A stretch of DNA of 64,000 bases from Rhynchopus sp. YZ270_cl-10. Taxonomy: Eukaryota; Euglenozoa; Diplonemea; Diplonemida; Diplonemidae. The translations under genes and the position numbers were made by a program. The stretch spans positions 186,001 to 250,000 of the forward strand of contig OZ037930.1 of assembly GCA_964035575.1 (NCBI GenBank), given 5' to 3'. The notes under the pieces are model-generated. The model searched no databases. It was not told the origin of the DNA and saw only the letters and a list, made by a program, of their open reading frames with translations. How positions within the stretch are numbered: the stretch's first letter is position 1; each line of letters begins with the position of its first letter. Positions 31,201-42,074 of this stretch are shown in pieces.

Positions 31201-31331
31201 TGCGTGCCTTGTGTGAGGAGAGCGCCGTTGTTGAACCACGAGCGGTTGCCTGCCTGGGGTGCGTGCGGCTCGTGGGAAGGGGACGTGAAGAGGTTGCCAG
31301 ACTGCAGTACGTCACCACGTCGTCGTGGCAT
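28281..31331 (-). CDS. calpain-like protein lacking the catalytic cysteine, three exons
   Basis: Exons 31164-31331 (ATG at 31331), 28888-30680 and 28281-28611 join in phase to about 763 aa. Donors are GTATGG and acceptors are CACCACAG and CCCCGCAG. Calpain landmarks: DLWFPP (about 281), the active-site helix region GSATFLCAAGILAEFP (about 328), VCVDGWW-like IQLCVDGWWRTIVMDTYLP, LWVSYVEKGYAKELGSY, GHVYYLLQV (His about 504) and RNPWGRG (Asn about 524). The family has GDCWFL where this protein has GSATFL, so the nucleophile Cys is replaced by Ala; a nearby Cys lies four residues later. This matches the many inactive calpain-like proteins of Euglenozoa, thought to act as scaffolds or regulators. 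C2L/beta-type domains flank the core. Confidence 0.8.
28657..28755. mobile_element. hairpin MITE inside a calpain intron
   Basis: CGTTTGGAAA...TATTATGGACCGAATTAA is mirrored by TTAATTCGGTCCATAATA...TTTCCAAACG. Arms are about 40 bp. It lies inside intron 2 (28612-28887), which also carries a family C repeat at 28805-28871. Target duplication not clear; superfamily not assigned. Confidence 0.6.
30950..31127. mobile_element. 178-bp hairpin element in calpain intron 1
   Basis: Ends CACGGTGGACTCTTTCTGGA and complement. The centre holds nested palindromes built from GGGAGTATCAACTCCC and GGGAGTTGATACTCCC. It lies in the 483-bp first intron (30681-31163). Non-coding; superfamily unknown. Confidence 0.6.
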
Positions 31332-32395
31332 GGTTACGTTATGATTTTTATATCAATTTCAAAAATTGACAAAAAAAAAATCCCTCGCTTCAATCTACCC
31401 TCCGCAGTGTCCAGGAGATGTATCAATGTGTGAAATGAAATGTGATTCAGAAACGATAAAACAAAGAAAACGAAAACGAAAGGAAAGAGAGTTGAAACCT
31501 AAGCCAAGTGCTTAAGGGGGGAGGGGGGGGGGGGGGGGGGAAACCAGGGAAAAGAGAAGTTGAAAAAGGTGCAAAAAAAAAATGCCTCAATGATATGCAG
31601 TGGCGGTCGTTTTGATCAGGTCAACATGGTGTGAAAATGTGGGTCTTGCTTTGAAAGGGTTCTTTTCAAGAGGGGGGAAAAACACCCAAAAAAAATGAGC
31701 GATGTAGCAAAAGCGGATGTGGAAAGAAATAAAAAGACCTGATGAAGTTGGGAGGGTATTTTTTTTTCTTTTTCGTGCGACTGACACGCTGGAGGGGATC
31801 TGGCCAAATACGGCGTGTTAGGGGAAATATACATCCGCTGAGCCGGACAACGGAACCACGCGCAGAACATAAAAAGAAGCATCACGAGACCCTCAATACG
31901 TTCAAAGTCTGCACAACTTGAACAACAGGGACCGCTGTCCACCTGTTCTTTTTGTTGATGGAGCACAAGCAGTCAGGAATGCAACTGAGAAGTCAAGGGG
32001 TTACCAGCCCACAGACGTACGAGATAGACCTCGCCCCACTCGAGGGTAGCCGGGTGAGAGTCATAGATGTACTGTGACAAAAACAGAGAGCCCGCTGGGA
32101 GCTGTGTAGCGGGAATTGAGGCTGGAAGTAGGTGGGTATGGAACTGTGTAGCTGTGTAGCTGTGGTGCTGAGTTCCGTGAGGAGCAGGAAGGAAGGGAGA
32201 AAAAATGAATTTGGGGGAATTATTTTTTGCTTTTTTTTTTTTTTTTTGCTTTTTTGAATCAACGCTTTTTTGTTGACAGGTTAGACCGAAGGTAGAAAAT
32301 TGCGAAGGTAAAATCGCAAACAATAAAAATGAGTGAAACAGTTTTGAAATCAAGTGGAAAGGGGGTATTTTTTCTCTTCTTTGGGAGGAAAATAG

Positions 32396-32431
<36 letters not shown>

Positions 32432-34060
32432 GCTCAAGAAAGCGACGACGCGAGGTATCGTTATCCGCAATCTGCCTAGTGTGTGTGGCACCTTCCTCAA
32501 GTACCGTAGTATCAACGGGGCTTACTTTGGGGGTCCCTAATAGAGAACGATTGTTACGCTATAGATGGTGCCCCATAAGCAAGAAGAAAGACAATAAAGA
32601 CAAAAGGGAGAGGCTGAGGGGGGGGAGTGAAATGCTCACATCTTGACCTGTTGGTGAAGTGTGGCATGTCATGTATAACATTTAAAATGTAAAAAAACAG
32701 AGAAGTTGAAAAGTGCAAACTCTGCAGACGCAAAAGCACCAAGACAAAAAAAAAAAAAAATGAAGCTGTGATCCTGTCAACGGTACAGGATCGTTCCTTC
32801 TTGAACACTTTTTTAAAATAGATTTAGGCGTAAGGACAAAAAAAAAAAACTGTGTTCTTTTGGTTGGTACCTAGATACCTCGGTAATGTGATTTACAGCA
32901 AAAAGAGTCATGTGTCGTTCCTTCACACCCCCCCTTCTTGTAGTTTGATGCGTTGACACTTCTACGAATAGGTAGGGTGAGTGAACTACGTGAAACTTTG
33001 CGCAAAAAAAATTAATATTTACGTCACGGTGAGAGGGGCTTTTTTTATAGTAGAACATTCCTTCCCTCACCATCCTCATTTCCATGATTCGAATGGCCGC
33101 AAAAAAAGAGAAAAAAAAAACTTCGAAACAATGAATAATAAGCCTTCTTGGGCAACGGAAAAAAAAAAAACCTCGCATCCGCTGTCCTTCCCTCGTGAAG
33201 CAGTGGGGGGGGGAAAACAAATTTAATGTAAAATGTCAAATTGTACAATCCAAAAAAACTGACTTTGGGACACCTTGGATCGATGTCATCCCCAAAAGTA
33301 GCTTTGGGCGTAAAAAAGTCTTGACATTATTGAGAGAGGAGAAGTCGAGCGAGACATCGAGGGAGTGGGGGAACACGACGGTGAAAGTAAATAACTTGAC
33401 TTGTGGTTTACAATGCAATTGGTTTACACCGGTGAAACCACAAAGTCAATTCATTTACTTCACCGTCGTGAAGGTAGCTAGTTGGGGAGGGGGGCGCGTT
33501 TGTGGTGCGACTACTGAGCCGTACCATTGTAGTGAGTGTGGGGGGCAGTGCGAACTGGCAGGTGGTATTGCAAACAGTCGCTTTGCTTTTGCCCAGGGCA
33601 TGTTCATTGAATCAATTGAAAGAAAAGCTTTTTAGATTGAAACCTGAGCCAATAATATGGTCAAGGAGCATAATATCTGGCCATAGGTCTAAGCCTACCC
33701 CATGCGGGGTACCTACGCTGTTCTCCAACAGGTTTTTTTTTTAGTGATTTTTGCAATATTTGGGGAGGGGGGAAAAAAATGGATGAGGCTAATAGGAAGT
33801 TAGGGTATTGAGTAAATACTGACACCATTGACCTAAGAGGACACCTGTTGTGGCACTGTTAGTCTAGGATGTTCAGAAAGAGCACACACACAAAGAACAC
33901 GGAGAATGCGTAGGGAGAGGGAACAAAACAAAGAAAAGTTGAAATGTGTGTATGAAGATGCCTCGTGTGCATACATGTAAAAAGAACACAAAAAAAAAAA
34001 AAAAACAAAAAAAAAAAAAAATGACACTGTGGTGTGTCTTCAAGGTATGGCAGAAAGCCC
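31332..34060. other. gene-poor low-complexity region
   Basis: Long homopolymers (G runs near 31516-31540, T30 near 32401-32430, A runs near 33990-34020), a hairpin at 33374-33470 and a GTTGAAATGTGTGTATG repeat at about 33934. Short frames on both strands are artefacts of low complexity. No gene supported. Confidence 0.5.
33374..33470. mobile_element. 97-bp near-perfect hairpin element
   Basis: CACGACGGTGAAAGTAAAT...TGACTTGTGGTTT with a mirrored copy (AAACCACAAAGTCA...CACCGTCGTG) around a 26-bp centre. It looks like a small MITE; no certain target duplication. Confidence 0.55.
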
Positions 34061-34288
34061 CTAATCTCTCGCTGGAGGTGATGGGGTGTGTGTGACGGTG
34101 CCGCTTCCGTTGCCGTATGCAGCCTGTGTTGGGGTGTTGTGTGTTGTTTTTTTGGAGAATTTTTTTTTGAGAACAGTGCTGATTGCGACAGTGGCTTTGT
34201 GACGTCGCAGACGACAATTTGGTACATTTTGGTGCATCTCAAGGTTGTTTCGCTCTATTTGCGACCGCCGTGTGGCCAGCTGAGCGAC

Positions 34289-37200
34289 CTAAAAAAGGGG
34301 GAGGGAGAAAACAACAGGTAGCCATACCACATCCTCATCACGCACAGCACGCTCACTGATGCGGATGAAGACCTGCTCCAGAGACATCTCGTTGATGCTG
34401 TAGTCCGAGATGCACAACTTTTCGCGGCCGTTCTCGATTGTCTCGAACATCTGGCTGAGGGTGGCTTTGCTCTTCGGCACCTGGAACGAGAGGCGCTGCT
34501 GGTTCGACTCGACAAGCTCGGTACCGACCCAGGTCTTCTTGATAAAGTCGCAGAGGGCGGTTTCAGCGGCCGCAGACGTGACCTTCAGTGTAAGCTCATA
34601 TGCGTCTCCAAGCTGCGACTTGAGTGTCGACAGGTTGCCCAGGCACTGCAGACGCCCGTCCACCATGATCGTCACACGGTGGTCCAGACGGCTCAGCCCC
34701 TCCACCTCCTCGAGATGGTGGGTCGTCAGCACCACGGAGAGCTTCAGGTCGGTGATAGCCTTCTCCAATGCACCCCAGAGCGAGCGGCGTGCAAGAGGGT
34801 CCATCCCCGCTGAGGGCTCGTCCAGGAGCACCGCCGCAGGGCCGCCGATCAGCGCAATGGCGACAGAGAGCTTGCGCTTGTTCCCGCCGCTGAGCTTTGC
34901 AGACTGCTTCTTCCTGTGAACGTCAAGGCCAAGACCGTTGAGCAGCACCTCGGTGCTGTCCTTTCTGTGCTTCAGAGGGATCCCTCTCAAACGCGAGTAA
35001 AGTTCCAAATGCTCTTCGCATGTCAAGTTGTCCAACAGTGCGTCGAACTGAGGGCAGTATCCAACGTTCTGACGTGCAAGCTGCGGCTCCAGCTCGACGT
35101 CGTGACCAGCAATCAAGGCACGTCCAGAGGTCGGGGGGATTTCACCACTGAGGACGGAGAGGGTTGTGGTCTTGCCGGCACCGTTGGTTCCGAGGAAGGC
35201 AAAGAGCTCGCCTCTCTTCACGCCAAAGGTCACGTCGGAGACGGCCACCTTTTCCGGTGCGTTGCCACGGGCAGGCCAGACCTTGCGAAGGCCCTGCACT
35301 GTGACAAAGTCTCCGTCACGTCCGTTCCCAGATCCGTTGACCTCCTTCGCATGCGCCACAACGTTCTCGTCTCTGTGGAACGGTGTTCCCTTTGCCGAGT
35401 ATGAGCTCTCCCCTGTCCTCTCGTTGAAGTAGTACACAGTCCCGGTTGGGATGTCCCTGCACATCAGCCACGCGCCTCTTCTGTGCATCACATTCGGTTC
35501 GTCCCTCGCAAGCGTGCGGTACTCTCCTTCGTTGAAACAATCACCGTCGGGTGTGTTGGTGCTCAGCAGCGGACGCTCGCTGTCCGCGTTGAGTGACCCT
35601 CTGTTCCCGCTCAGGGCACGCCTCACCTTTCCACGGATTGTGTCCGACTCCAGAAGCAACGTGGCAAGGAAGTACACCGGCGACGAGCAGGCGAGGTACA
35701 TAATGTCAGCCCCCGCGATGTCCCACGCAAACGCGCTTTTCTTGCTGGTCGAGTCAATCGAGGTGAGGGTGCGGAGACTGAGCTGCACAATACCGTCGCC
35801 CAGAGCGAAGGATGGGATCAAACGGAAAATGTACTGCAGTGCCTTTGCGACGTCCTTTGTGGAGTCTGTGAACTGCAGGGTCGTCACGACGAGGACGGTC
35901 ACAAACCCGGCGATGAAGTTGAACCCAATAACGCTGCTCTGCGCGGCTGAATGGCTCTGGAAGAGGAACGACATCATGTAGCTGCTCCACGCTGCCGCAA
36001 TGCCGTAGAACGAAAACAGCAGGAACGTCGCCATGAACACAGTGAAGCTGCCGACATACTCACTACGCCCAGCAATGAAGAAGACGAGGAACGCCAGAAA
36101 CATCGTGCACGCATACGACGCCAAATCAAACAGGAAGGTGCTTGCCCAATACGCAGATAGGTTCGCACCACTCACGATCTGAACGTGCTTCGCCCTGCAC
36201 TGCTTCTCCTTGACCACGAAGGAGACGAAGTTCGAGGGGAGGAAGGAGAACGGGATCAGGATCAGGATGGCGGTGATTGCGGTTTTGACGCCGTTGACGA
36301 TTTTCGAGATGTATTCGTTTTGCGGGAGCGGGTGGTTGGAGACGGTGATGCGGGAGGACTCGCCATGGAGCTGCTTCATGCGTGCGTTCTCCGTGCCACG
36401 CATCGCAGACGGCAGCGCGTGGTAGAAGGATTCGTTCGCCAGTACACTGCCCTGCGCAGCTGCAATCCCAAAGGGACGGTCGTCCTCCACACGGTGTCCA
36501 TCGGACCACACAGACAGCGTATCAGCGTCCGCCACGCTTGCGTTCTCTGCAGTGACGTTGAGCATCGTGTATCCAGCAAACGCATAGGTAGTCAACACAT
36601 CGCCCGTCGAAACAAACGGAATGCTCGGTGTGTCGTAGATGCCGGACTCCATCACCAAGTTGCCCTCGGTAGGTTCGCCCAAACTCCCGACAATGAGCGC
36701 AAGGATGATCATGACAACAGGGAAGACAAACTGGAAGCAGAGCGTTCTCGTGTCACGCTTCGCGCAGTTGAAGCGCTTGAGGAACATGGCACGGAATTGG
36801 TCCTGGTAGAGGATGGTACCGGTCGTTGGTGGGTCCGCTTCGTTGGTGATGGTGTACAGCTGTCCGAAGTCGTGCATGCTGATCGTGCTGTGACGTGCCT
36901 CTGCAGGCGCCACTGCGTGCACCTTGCTCCCTGTGTGCGACGTCGTGGTGATCGACTCACGCATCTCCCGCTCCATGTCCTCTTCGTGGCATTCGGCCTC
37001 AATCTTCATGAACACTTCCTCAAGGGTCGTCATGCTGACTCCGGTGCCTTCGATCTGGAGGGCGTCCTTCTTAGCGTCCATTCTGTTGAAGAGCGTAGGG
37101 AACGAAGCCACGGTGCGCATGGAGGAGAGCACGTCGTGGCAGTGCTTCAGGAGATTGCCGCCGAGTTGTCCATGTGCTTCGATGTGACGGTTGACCGAGG

Positions 37201-39988
37201 CGCGAATCTGTGAGGCAGTGCTGTTCCGTGCTATGTTGAGATGGTTCACAGCGATGTCCATCCTCTTGTCGTCAGGAAGAGAGTCGGTAGGGACGCGAAG
37301 ACGCAGCTCGGTTCCGGTGCACGAAATGCGGGCCACCTCTGCACGTGGCAGCTCGGATTTGATAAAGGCTTCGACTGCGTCCGGGTCGCTGCCAAGCTTC
37401 ATCGCGACAGTCATGTTGTAGCCAACTCCAAGCTTGCTCTTCAAGAAGAACGGCGAGCCCCAGGAGTGGAGACATCCTTTGTGCATGATGGCGACGCTGT
37501 CCCCGAGCACATCAGCCTCTTCCATGTAGTGAGTCGTGAGCACAATGACACGGCCCTTGAGGACCTCAGGGTCGCGCAGGAGACGCCACATCGACCTGCG
37601 CGATTCAACGTCCATTCCTGCGGTGGGCTCGTCAAGGAAGATCAGCTTCGAGCCGCCAATCAGCGCACAGCCGACAGACAGCTTTCTCTTCTGCCCTCCC
37701 GAGAGCGTCTCGCTCCAGGCGTGCTGCTTCTCGTAGAGGTTGACCATCTTGAGCATCTGCTCGACCCTAGACTTGAGGACATCGGAGGGCACACCCTTGA
37801 GCCTGCCGTAGAAGGTGAGGTGCTCAACGCAGGACATCTTCGCCCAAAGGATGTTGTGTTGCGGGCAGACGCCGATGTTGTTCCGGATTTCGTCCATGTC
37901 GGTGATAATGGATTTGCCCCAGATGTGGCAGTCGCCGTCGGTGGGGGTGTACATCCCGGTGAGCATGTTGATGAGGGTGGTCTTGCCTGCGCCGTTGTGT
38001 CCGAGCACGCACTGCACCTGGCCTTCGTAGAATGTAACGGCATCGCCTCCCCCGATGGCCTCGGAGCTGACCCCCTTACCCAGGTTGTCCACTGCAACGT
38101 TGCGCTCGCCGTGCCCGTCTGGAGACGGAAAGTCCAGACGCAGTCCCATAATACGCACTCTTTCCCTCGTCTGCATCTCCTCGCGTGTTGTCTGATCGAT
38201 CTCTGTGTCAACACAGTGTGGCAGCGTTTTTGGCAGGCTCACAGCGTCCAGGTTCTTCTTCACTGCGGTGTGTTTGGTGCACCCCCAGTAGCTCGGGAAG
38301 AAGAGGAAGAGGGGGCTGCGCTTCACACCGTACTGCGAAGGGAGAACGTTGTCGAAGTACCAGAACAGAAACAGATACAGCACGAAATCGAACGCGAGCA
38401 TGAAGACGACCAACCCGAAGGAGAAGTTTCCCTTGTTGAAGTCTGCGAAGTGTCCACCAGTTCCGACGGTTTCGTATTCAAGGATACGGTCGATGCCGAA
38501 GCCGTATGCGACAGTGGAGGAGAGCGAGGCCACTCCCTTGATCCCCTTGGAAGAGCCGGCGTTCAGCCAGAAGCGCGGCAGGATCATCATGAAGCCAAGA
38601 AGTGGTGCTGCAATCGACGCAATTCTTGCCTTCGAGAAGAACACCGAGAACAGCAGTCCCTGCGCCACCAGGCTCATCACAAAGAGCAGCGTCATCAGCA
38701 GCACCAACAGGAAGGAGGTGTGGCTGAAGAACGACACGCAGACTAACATCGCCACCAGCGTCCCTGCGACCCCCAAAACCAGCATGTAGCTGACGTACCA
38801 CGACAGGAAGAAGGCCGTCTTCGAGAGACCCATGATGAGCATGCCTTCACGCACACGGTTCTCCTTCTCCTCAACGACTGCACCGGTCATGACAGAGATG
38901 GGGTACAAGAAGGCAAGCGCAATCGCAAGCACCATCAGACCCCCGGCGCTTCGCAGGAATTGGTAGTTCGTGTACTCCTTCGTCGGCATGGGGAAGGTCA
39001 CGACGTCCTCCCAGACTGACGCAGACCCATCCACGAAGTACCCACTCAAGAGGTTCTGCAACGTAGAAAACCCCGACGTGATGTACCTCTTAGAAGGATG
39101 GTCGCCAAGCCCTTGGTCAAGATCTGCAGTGGTCTCAACAGAGGTCGCAGGCGTTCCGGTGTTGTTGAGACGCAGTGTGTACGCAAATTGGTTTGCATCA
39201 AAGTTGATTTCATCCAACACAACGAGACCCAAGGTGAATTCGCTTGCGTCCCCTTTGGCGTAGGTGACAGCATCGTCTTCGGAGGACCACACCTCAGGGC
39301 AGGAGGGGTTGTTGCGTGCGGCGAGGGTTGCCTGGAAGATGCTGGGGAAGAGCTTCGAGGTGTTCTGCATGTGTGCGATGACCGCCTTCGCTTCGTCGCA
39401 TGAGGTTCCACTGCCGGTCACAAATTGGAGGTTTCCGTTCATCCGAAGAGGGGTCGTGAAGCCGCCGCCGTCGTCATCATCCAGATTTCCTAGAACCCAA
39501 TCCGCGATAGACTGCATTGCGATCAATGTGTCCAAGGGTGGGATCGTTGTAGGGCGTGTATCAGAGGCAGCAATGGCAGCCATCGCTTCATTGAGTCGAT
39601 CCTCCGAAATCCCGCAGAGCTGTGGACCCGGGTTGTCCTCGGTCGGCCACATGGCGAAGGCACATTCAGAGGGGCCACAGCTGCGGAGGTGCGGTGCGAA
39701 CAGATCCTGCTCTGCGGTGAACCCTTCGGTGCACACCACGTCACGAAGCAGCTCGGTGTAGTCCACCGCCCCTGTCGTGTACCCTGCTGCAGGGTAGTGC
39801 TTGTCCGTGCTTGCAAGCCATCCGAAGATCATCGCCAGCACCATGACAGGCGGGAGAAGCATCTCACAGAGACACACCCGAAGGGACCTGGACTTCAGCC
39901 GGAGTGTCTTCTCCAGCGCCAGATAGAAGTGCAGGCTCTGCTTGTTGTCCACATCGTATCCCTGCAGATCAAGCTGCGGTCCCTCCAT
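34289..39988 (-). CDS. full-length ABCA-type ABC transporter with a WW-like insert
   Basis: 1,899 aa from ATG 39988. Layout is TM1 - large extracytoplasmic loop - TM cluster - NBD1 - TM cluster with a second loop - NBD2, typical of ABCA lipid transporters. NBD1: GHNGAGKTT (about 661), LSGGQKRKLSVG, LIFLDEPTAGMD (about 783). NBD2: GTNGAGKTT (about 1599), LSGGNKRKLSVA, VLLDEPSAGMDP (about 1720). Before NBD2, at about 1504-1530, RRGAWLMCRDIPTGTVYYFN plus ERTGES resembles a WW domain with Tyr in place of the second Trp, which I do not know from ABCA proteins. The end is uncertain: the stop TAG at 34289 coincides with an acceptor-like TTTTTTAG 39 bases after a GTATGG. If that is an intron, the frame runs on 75 codons to 34061. 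Confidence 0.9.
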   Translation of the reverse strand: MEGPQLDLQGYDVDNKQSLHFYLALEKTLRLKSRSLRVCLCEMLLPPVMVLAMIFGWLASTDKHYPAAGYTTGAVDYTELLRDVVCTEGFTAEQDLFAPHLRSCGPSECAFAMWPTEDNPGPQLCGISEDRLNEAMAAIAASDTRPTTIPPLDTLIAMQSIADWVLGNLDDDDGGGFTTPLRMNGNLQFVTGSGTSCDEAKAVIAHMQNTSKLFPSIFQATLAARNNPSCPEVWSSEDDAVTYAKGDASEFTLGLVVLDEINFDANQFAYTLRLNNTGTPATSVETTADLDQGLGDHPSKRYITSGFSTLQNLLSGYFVDGSASVWEDVVTFPMPTKEYTNYQFLRSAGGLMVLAIALAFLYPISVMTGAVVEEKENRVREGMLIMGLSKTAFFLSWYVSYMLVLGVAGTLVAMLVCVSFFSHTSFLLVLLMTLLFVMSLVAQGLLFSVFFSKARIASIAAPLLGFMMILPRFWLNAGSSKGIKGVASLSSTVAYGFGIDRILEYETVGTGGHFADFNKGNFSFGLVVFMLAFDFVLYLFLFWYFDNVLPSQYGVKRSPLFLFFPSYWGCTKHTAVKKNLDAVSLPKTLPHCVDTEIDQTTREEMQTRERVRIMGLRLDFPSPDGHGERNVAVDNLGKGVSSEAIGGGDAVTFYEGQVQCVLGHNGAGKTTLINMLTGMYTPTDGDCHIWGKSIITDMDEIRNNIGVCPQHNILWAKMSCVEHLTFYGRLKGVPSDVLKSRVEQMLKMVNLYEKQHAWSETLSGGQKRKLSVGCALIGGSKLIFLDEPTAGMDVESRRSMWRLLRDPEVLKGRVIVLTTHYMEEADVLGDSVAIMHKGCLHSWGSPFFLKSKLGVGYNMTVAMKLGSDPDAVEAFIKSELPRAEVARISCTGTELRLRVPTDSLPDDKRMDIAVNHLNIARNSTASQIRASVNRHIEAHGQLGGNLLKHCHDVLSSMRTVASFPTLFNRMDAKKDALQIEGTGVSMTTLEEVFMKIEAECHEEDMEREMRESITTTSHTGSKVHAVAPAEARHSTISMHDFGQLYTITNEADPPTTGTILYQDQFRAMFLKRFNCAKRDTRTLCFQFVFPVVMIILALIVGSLGEPTEGNLVMESGIYDTPSIPFVSTGDVLTTYAFAGYTMLNVTAENASVADADTLSVWSDGHRVEDDRPFGIAAAQGSVLANESFYHALPSAMRGTENARMKQLHGESSRITVSNHPLPQNEYISKIVNGVKTAITAILILIPFSFLPSNFVSFVVKEKQCRAKHVQIVSGANLSAYWASTFLFDLASYACTMFLAFLVFFIAGRSEYVGSFTVFMATFLLFSFYGIAAAWSSYMMSFLFQSHSAAQSSVIGFNFIAGFVTVLVVTTLQFTDSTKDVAKALQYIFRLIPSFALGDGIVQLSLRTLTSIDSTSKKSAFAWDIAGADIMYLACSSPVYFLATLLLESDTIRGKVRRALSGNRGSLNADSERPLLSTNTPDGDCFNEGEYRTLARDEPNVMHRRGAWLMCRDIPTGTVYYFNERTGESSYSAKGTPFHRDENVVAHAKEVNGSGNGRDGDFVTVQGLRKVWPARGNAPEKVAVSDVTFGVKRGELFAFLGTNGAGKTTTLSVLSGEIPPTSGRALIAGHDVELEPQLARQNVGYCPQFDALLDNLTCEEHLELYSRLRGIPLKHRKDSTEVLLNGLGLDVHRKKQSAKLSGGNKRKLSVAIALIGGPAAVLLDEPSAGMDPLARRSLWGALEKAITDLKLSVVLTTHHLEEVEGLSRLDHRVTIMVDGRLQCLGNLSTLKSQLGDAYELTLKVTSAAAETALCDFIKKTWVGTELVESNQQRLSFQVPKSKATLSQMFETIENGREKLCISDYSINEMSLEQVFIRISERAVRDEDVVWLPVVFSLPLF

Positions 39989-40120
39989 CGTGACGCCTTT
40001 GTCTTGTCTTATGTGCAGAGACGCGAAGTGGGTTGGGCGAGAGAGAAAAAAAGAGGGGGTAAAAGTGCTAATGTGTAGCTGTTATGGGGTTTGGTGTGTG
40101 TGGGGGTGCAACCTACGTGG

Positions 40121-41685
40121 GAATTGCTGTCACAAACCCATTTTTTTTTGATTTTTATGCCAAAAAATCCACTAAAAAGGTCGTACCTGGCCGCAAATCG
40201 CCCTGGGGATCACCCAAATATCCCATTAAACCACCTGACAACCTCTACAGAGACTTTCCTGATTAAAAAAAAAATCGGTTTTTTGCGAAAAAAAGGCCGA
40301 AAATCTGTAACGCTCGTGTAACGCTATTGGGTCAATTTTCAACACTTGCCAAAAAAAAGCAGATATTATGCCTTCTAAACATCTAAACACCCGAAAACCA
40401 CCTCGGTCCACCTCTACTGGGGTCCCAGGGTGGAAATGTATGGTTTTTGCAGCTTTTAGGGGTCCTGTGTGGGCCCCAGATGTATTCTGTAGTGTCTGAA
40501 ACGCTTAAAAAAGCAGTACTTCCCTCACTTCTTAGCCTAGTTACACACATAACAACCCCAAAAAAAGTGTCCCCAGGTCCACAGAAGTCCCCAAAACCAC
40601 TCGAAAGTCCAAAATGCGTGTTTTTTCAGTGCTGCCGCACCTGTAACAGCTGTAACAGTACTGTAACAGTACCACCTCCCCGGCCAAAATGGTTTTCTGC
40701 CTATTTGGATGTCCCCGCATCCATTCCGAGCCGAATTCTGGCCTGTGGTGACTTTTTCGGCGGCCCTTTTGGGGTCGGCATTTGGGAATCATCCCAAGAA
40801 CACCCCAAAGAACAGGTATTTTTAAGGTAAAATGAGTATTTTTTTTGAAAAAAAATATTTCTGGGGGTGCCAAAAAAGCCCCAAAACTAGATTTTCCCAC
40901 CCCCGGACCTCACCCCAATATGATGGGAATGGTTTTTGGGTCTTTACAGGTACTCTTTGTAACTAGAAAGTGTGATTTGCTAAGTGTGACATAAGTGTGA
41001 CATAAGTGTGACAGCGGAGGGGGGCATCTCATAGCCCAGAAAAAAGCGTTTTTTTTACTGGAAAGTAGGGTTTTCTGCCTATTTGGATGTCCCGCATCCA
41101 TTCCGAGCCGAATTCTGGCCTGTGGTGACTTTTCTGGTGGTTTTTTTCGGGGTTGGTATGTTGGAAACCCCCAAAAACGGGTATTTTAAGGGTAAAATGA
41201 ATACTTTCCCCAGAAAATTTTATTTCTGGGGCCGAAAATCGGTGCCAAAAAAGCCCCAAAAGCATATTTTCCCACCCCCGGACCTCACCCCAGTATGTTG
41301 GGAGTGGTTTTTGGGCTTTAGGGGTATTTTGAAAATGTTTTTTGTATGTTTTGAAAGTGCTTTGTGCTCTGTTTAATTTTGCTTGATAGTTTTGTAGACG
41401 TTTTGGGCTTTAGGGGTACTCTGTGGAACCAGAAAGTGTGATTTGCTAAGTGTGACATAAGTGTGACAAAAGCGTTACATTTTTGTTACACATTTTTCGT
41501 GTTTTTTTTCAGAAAAACCCAATTTTTTTTGGGAACAAAGCTTCTGTTGAGGTCGTCTGTGGTTTTAATGAGATATTTTTGTGATCGGGAGGTGGTTTTG
41601 GGGCCAAATACGACTATTTTAGTGGATTTCTTAACCTAAAACTCAAAAAAATGGGTTTGTGACACGGTTTCTTAAGGAATTCCTA
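40121..41685. mobile_element. 1.57-kb non-coding element with terminal inverted repeats
   Basis: CTACGTGG flanks both sides (40113-40120 and 41686-41693). The ends are inverted copies over about 80 bp (GTCACAAACCCATTTTTTT, then AAATCCACTAAAA, then GGTCGTAC/AGTCGTAT) with a small indel near the tip. Inside, a unit of about 300-380 bp occurs twice (about 40688-41010 and 41065-41470), sharing TTTTCTGCCTATTTGGATGT and GTGTGACATAAGTGTGAC. No transposase frame. The 8-bp duplication would suit hAT or a relative, but the tip does not show a clear CAGGG. Confidence 0.6.
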
Positions 41686-41693
41686 CTACGTGG

Positions 41694-42074
41694 ACTCCCC
41701 TACTAGGGGGGGGGATAGGGGGGTTTGAAAGTTTGTTTGTTTTGGATTTGTTTTTTGTTTTTGCTACTCTGTTTGTTTATTGCATTTCATTGTAGGGGTG
41801 ATAGGGGGGTGCGGAGGTCGGCGGAGGTCACCAAATTTTATTTCCCACCCCAACAACAACGATAAAGCGTGAAGACAATAGGTAAAAGCAAAGAAGTAAA
41901 TTTTAGGTTTTGTGAGGCACTCAACGAAGTGTGCCGGCTCTGTGGCGTCACGGAGCCACCAACACTCCCCAGTCATTTTTCCTGCGCATCCAGGAAAACT
42001 CGCAGTATGCGACTAGGATGCGACTAGGGAGTGCAGGATTTTTGCTGCTAAAGTAGAGATAAATCAAGACCAAG
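41694..42074. other. intergenic stretch, no gene seen
   Basis: T-rich start, then mixed sequence containing the inverted pair GTGGCGTCACGGAGCCAC near 41941. Nothing recognised. Confidence 0.4.

Noticed and set aside
36185-38746. Long plus-strand frames opposite the ABC transporter
   Set aside because: Antisense shadows; the minus strand carries both ATP-binding cassettes.
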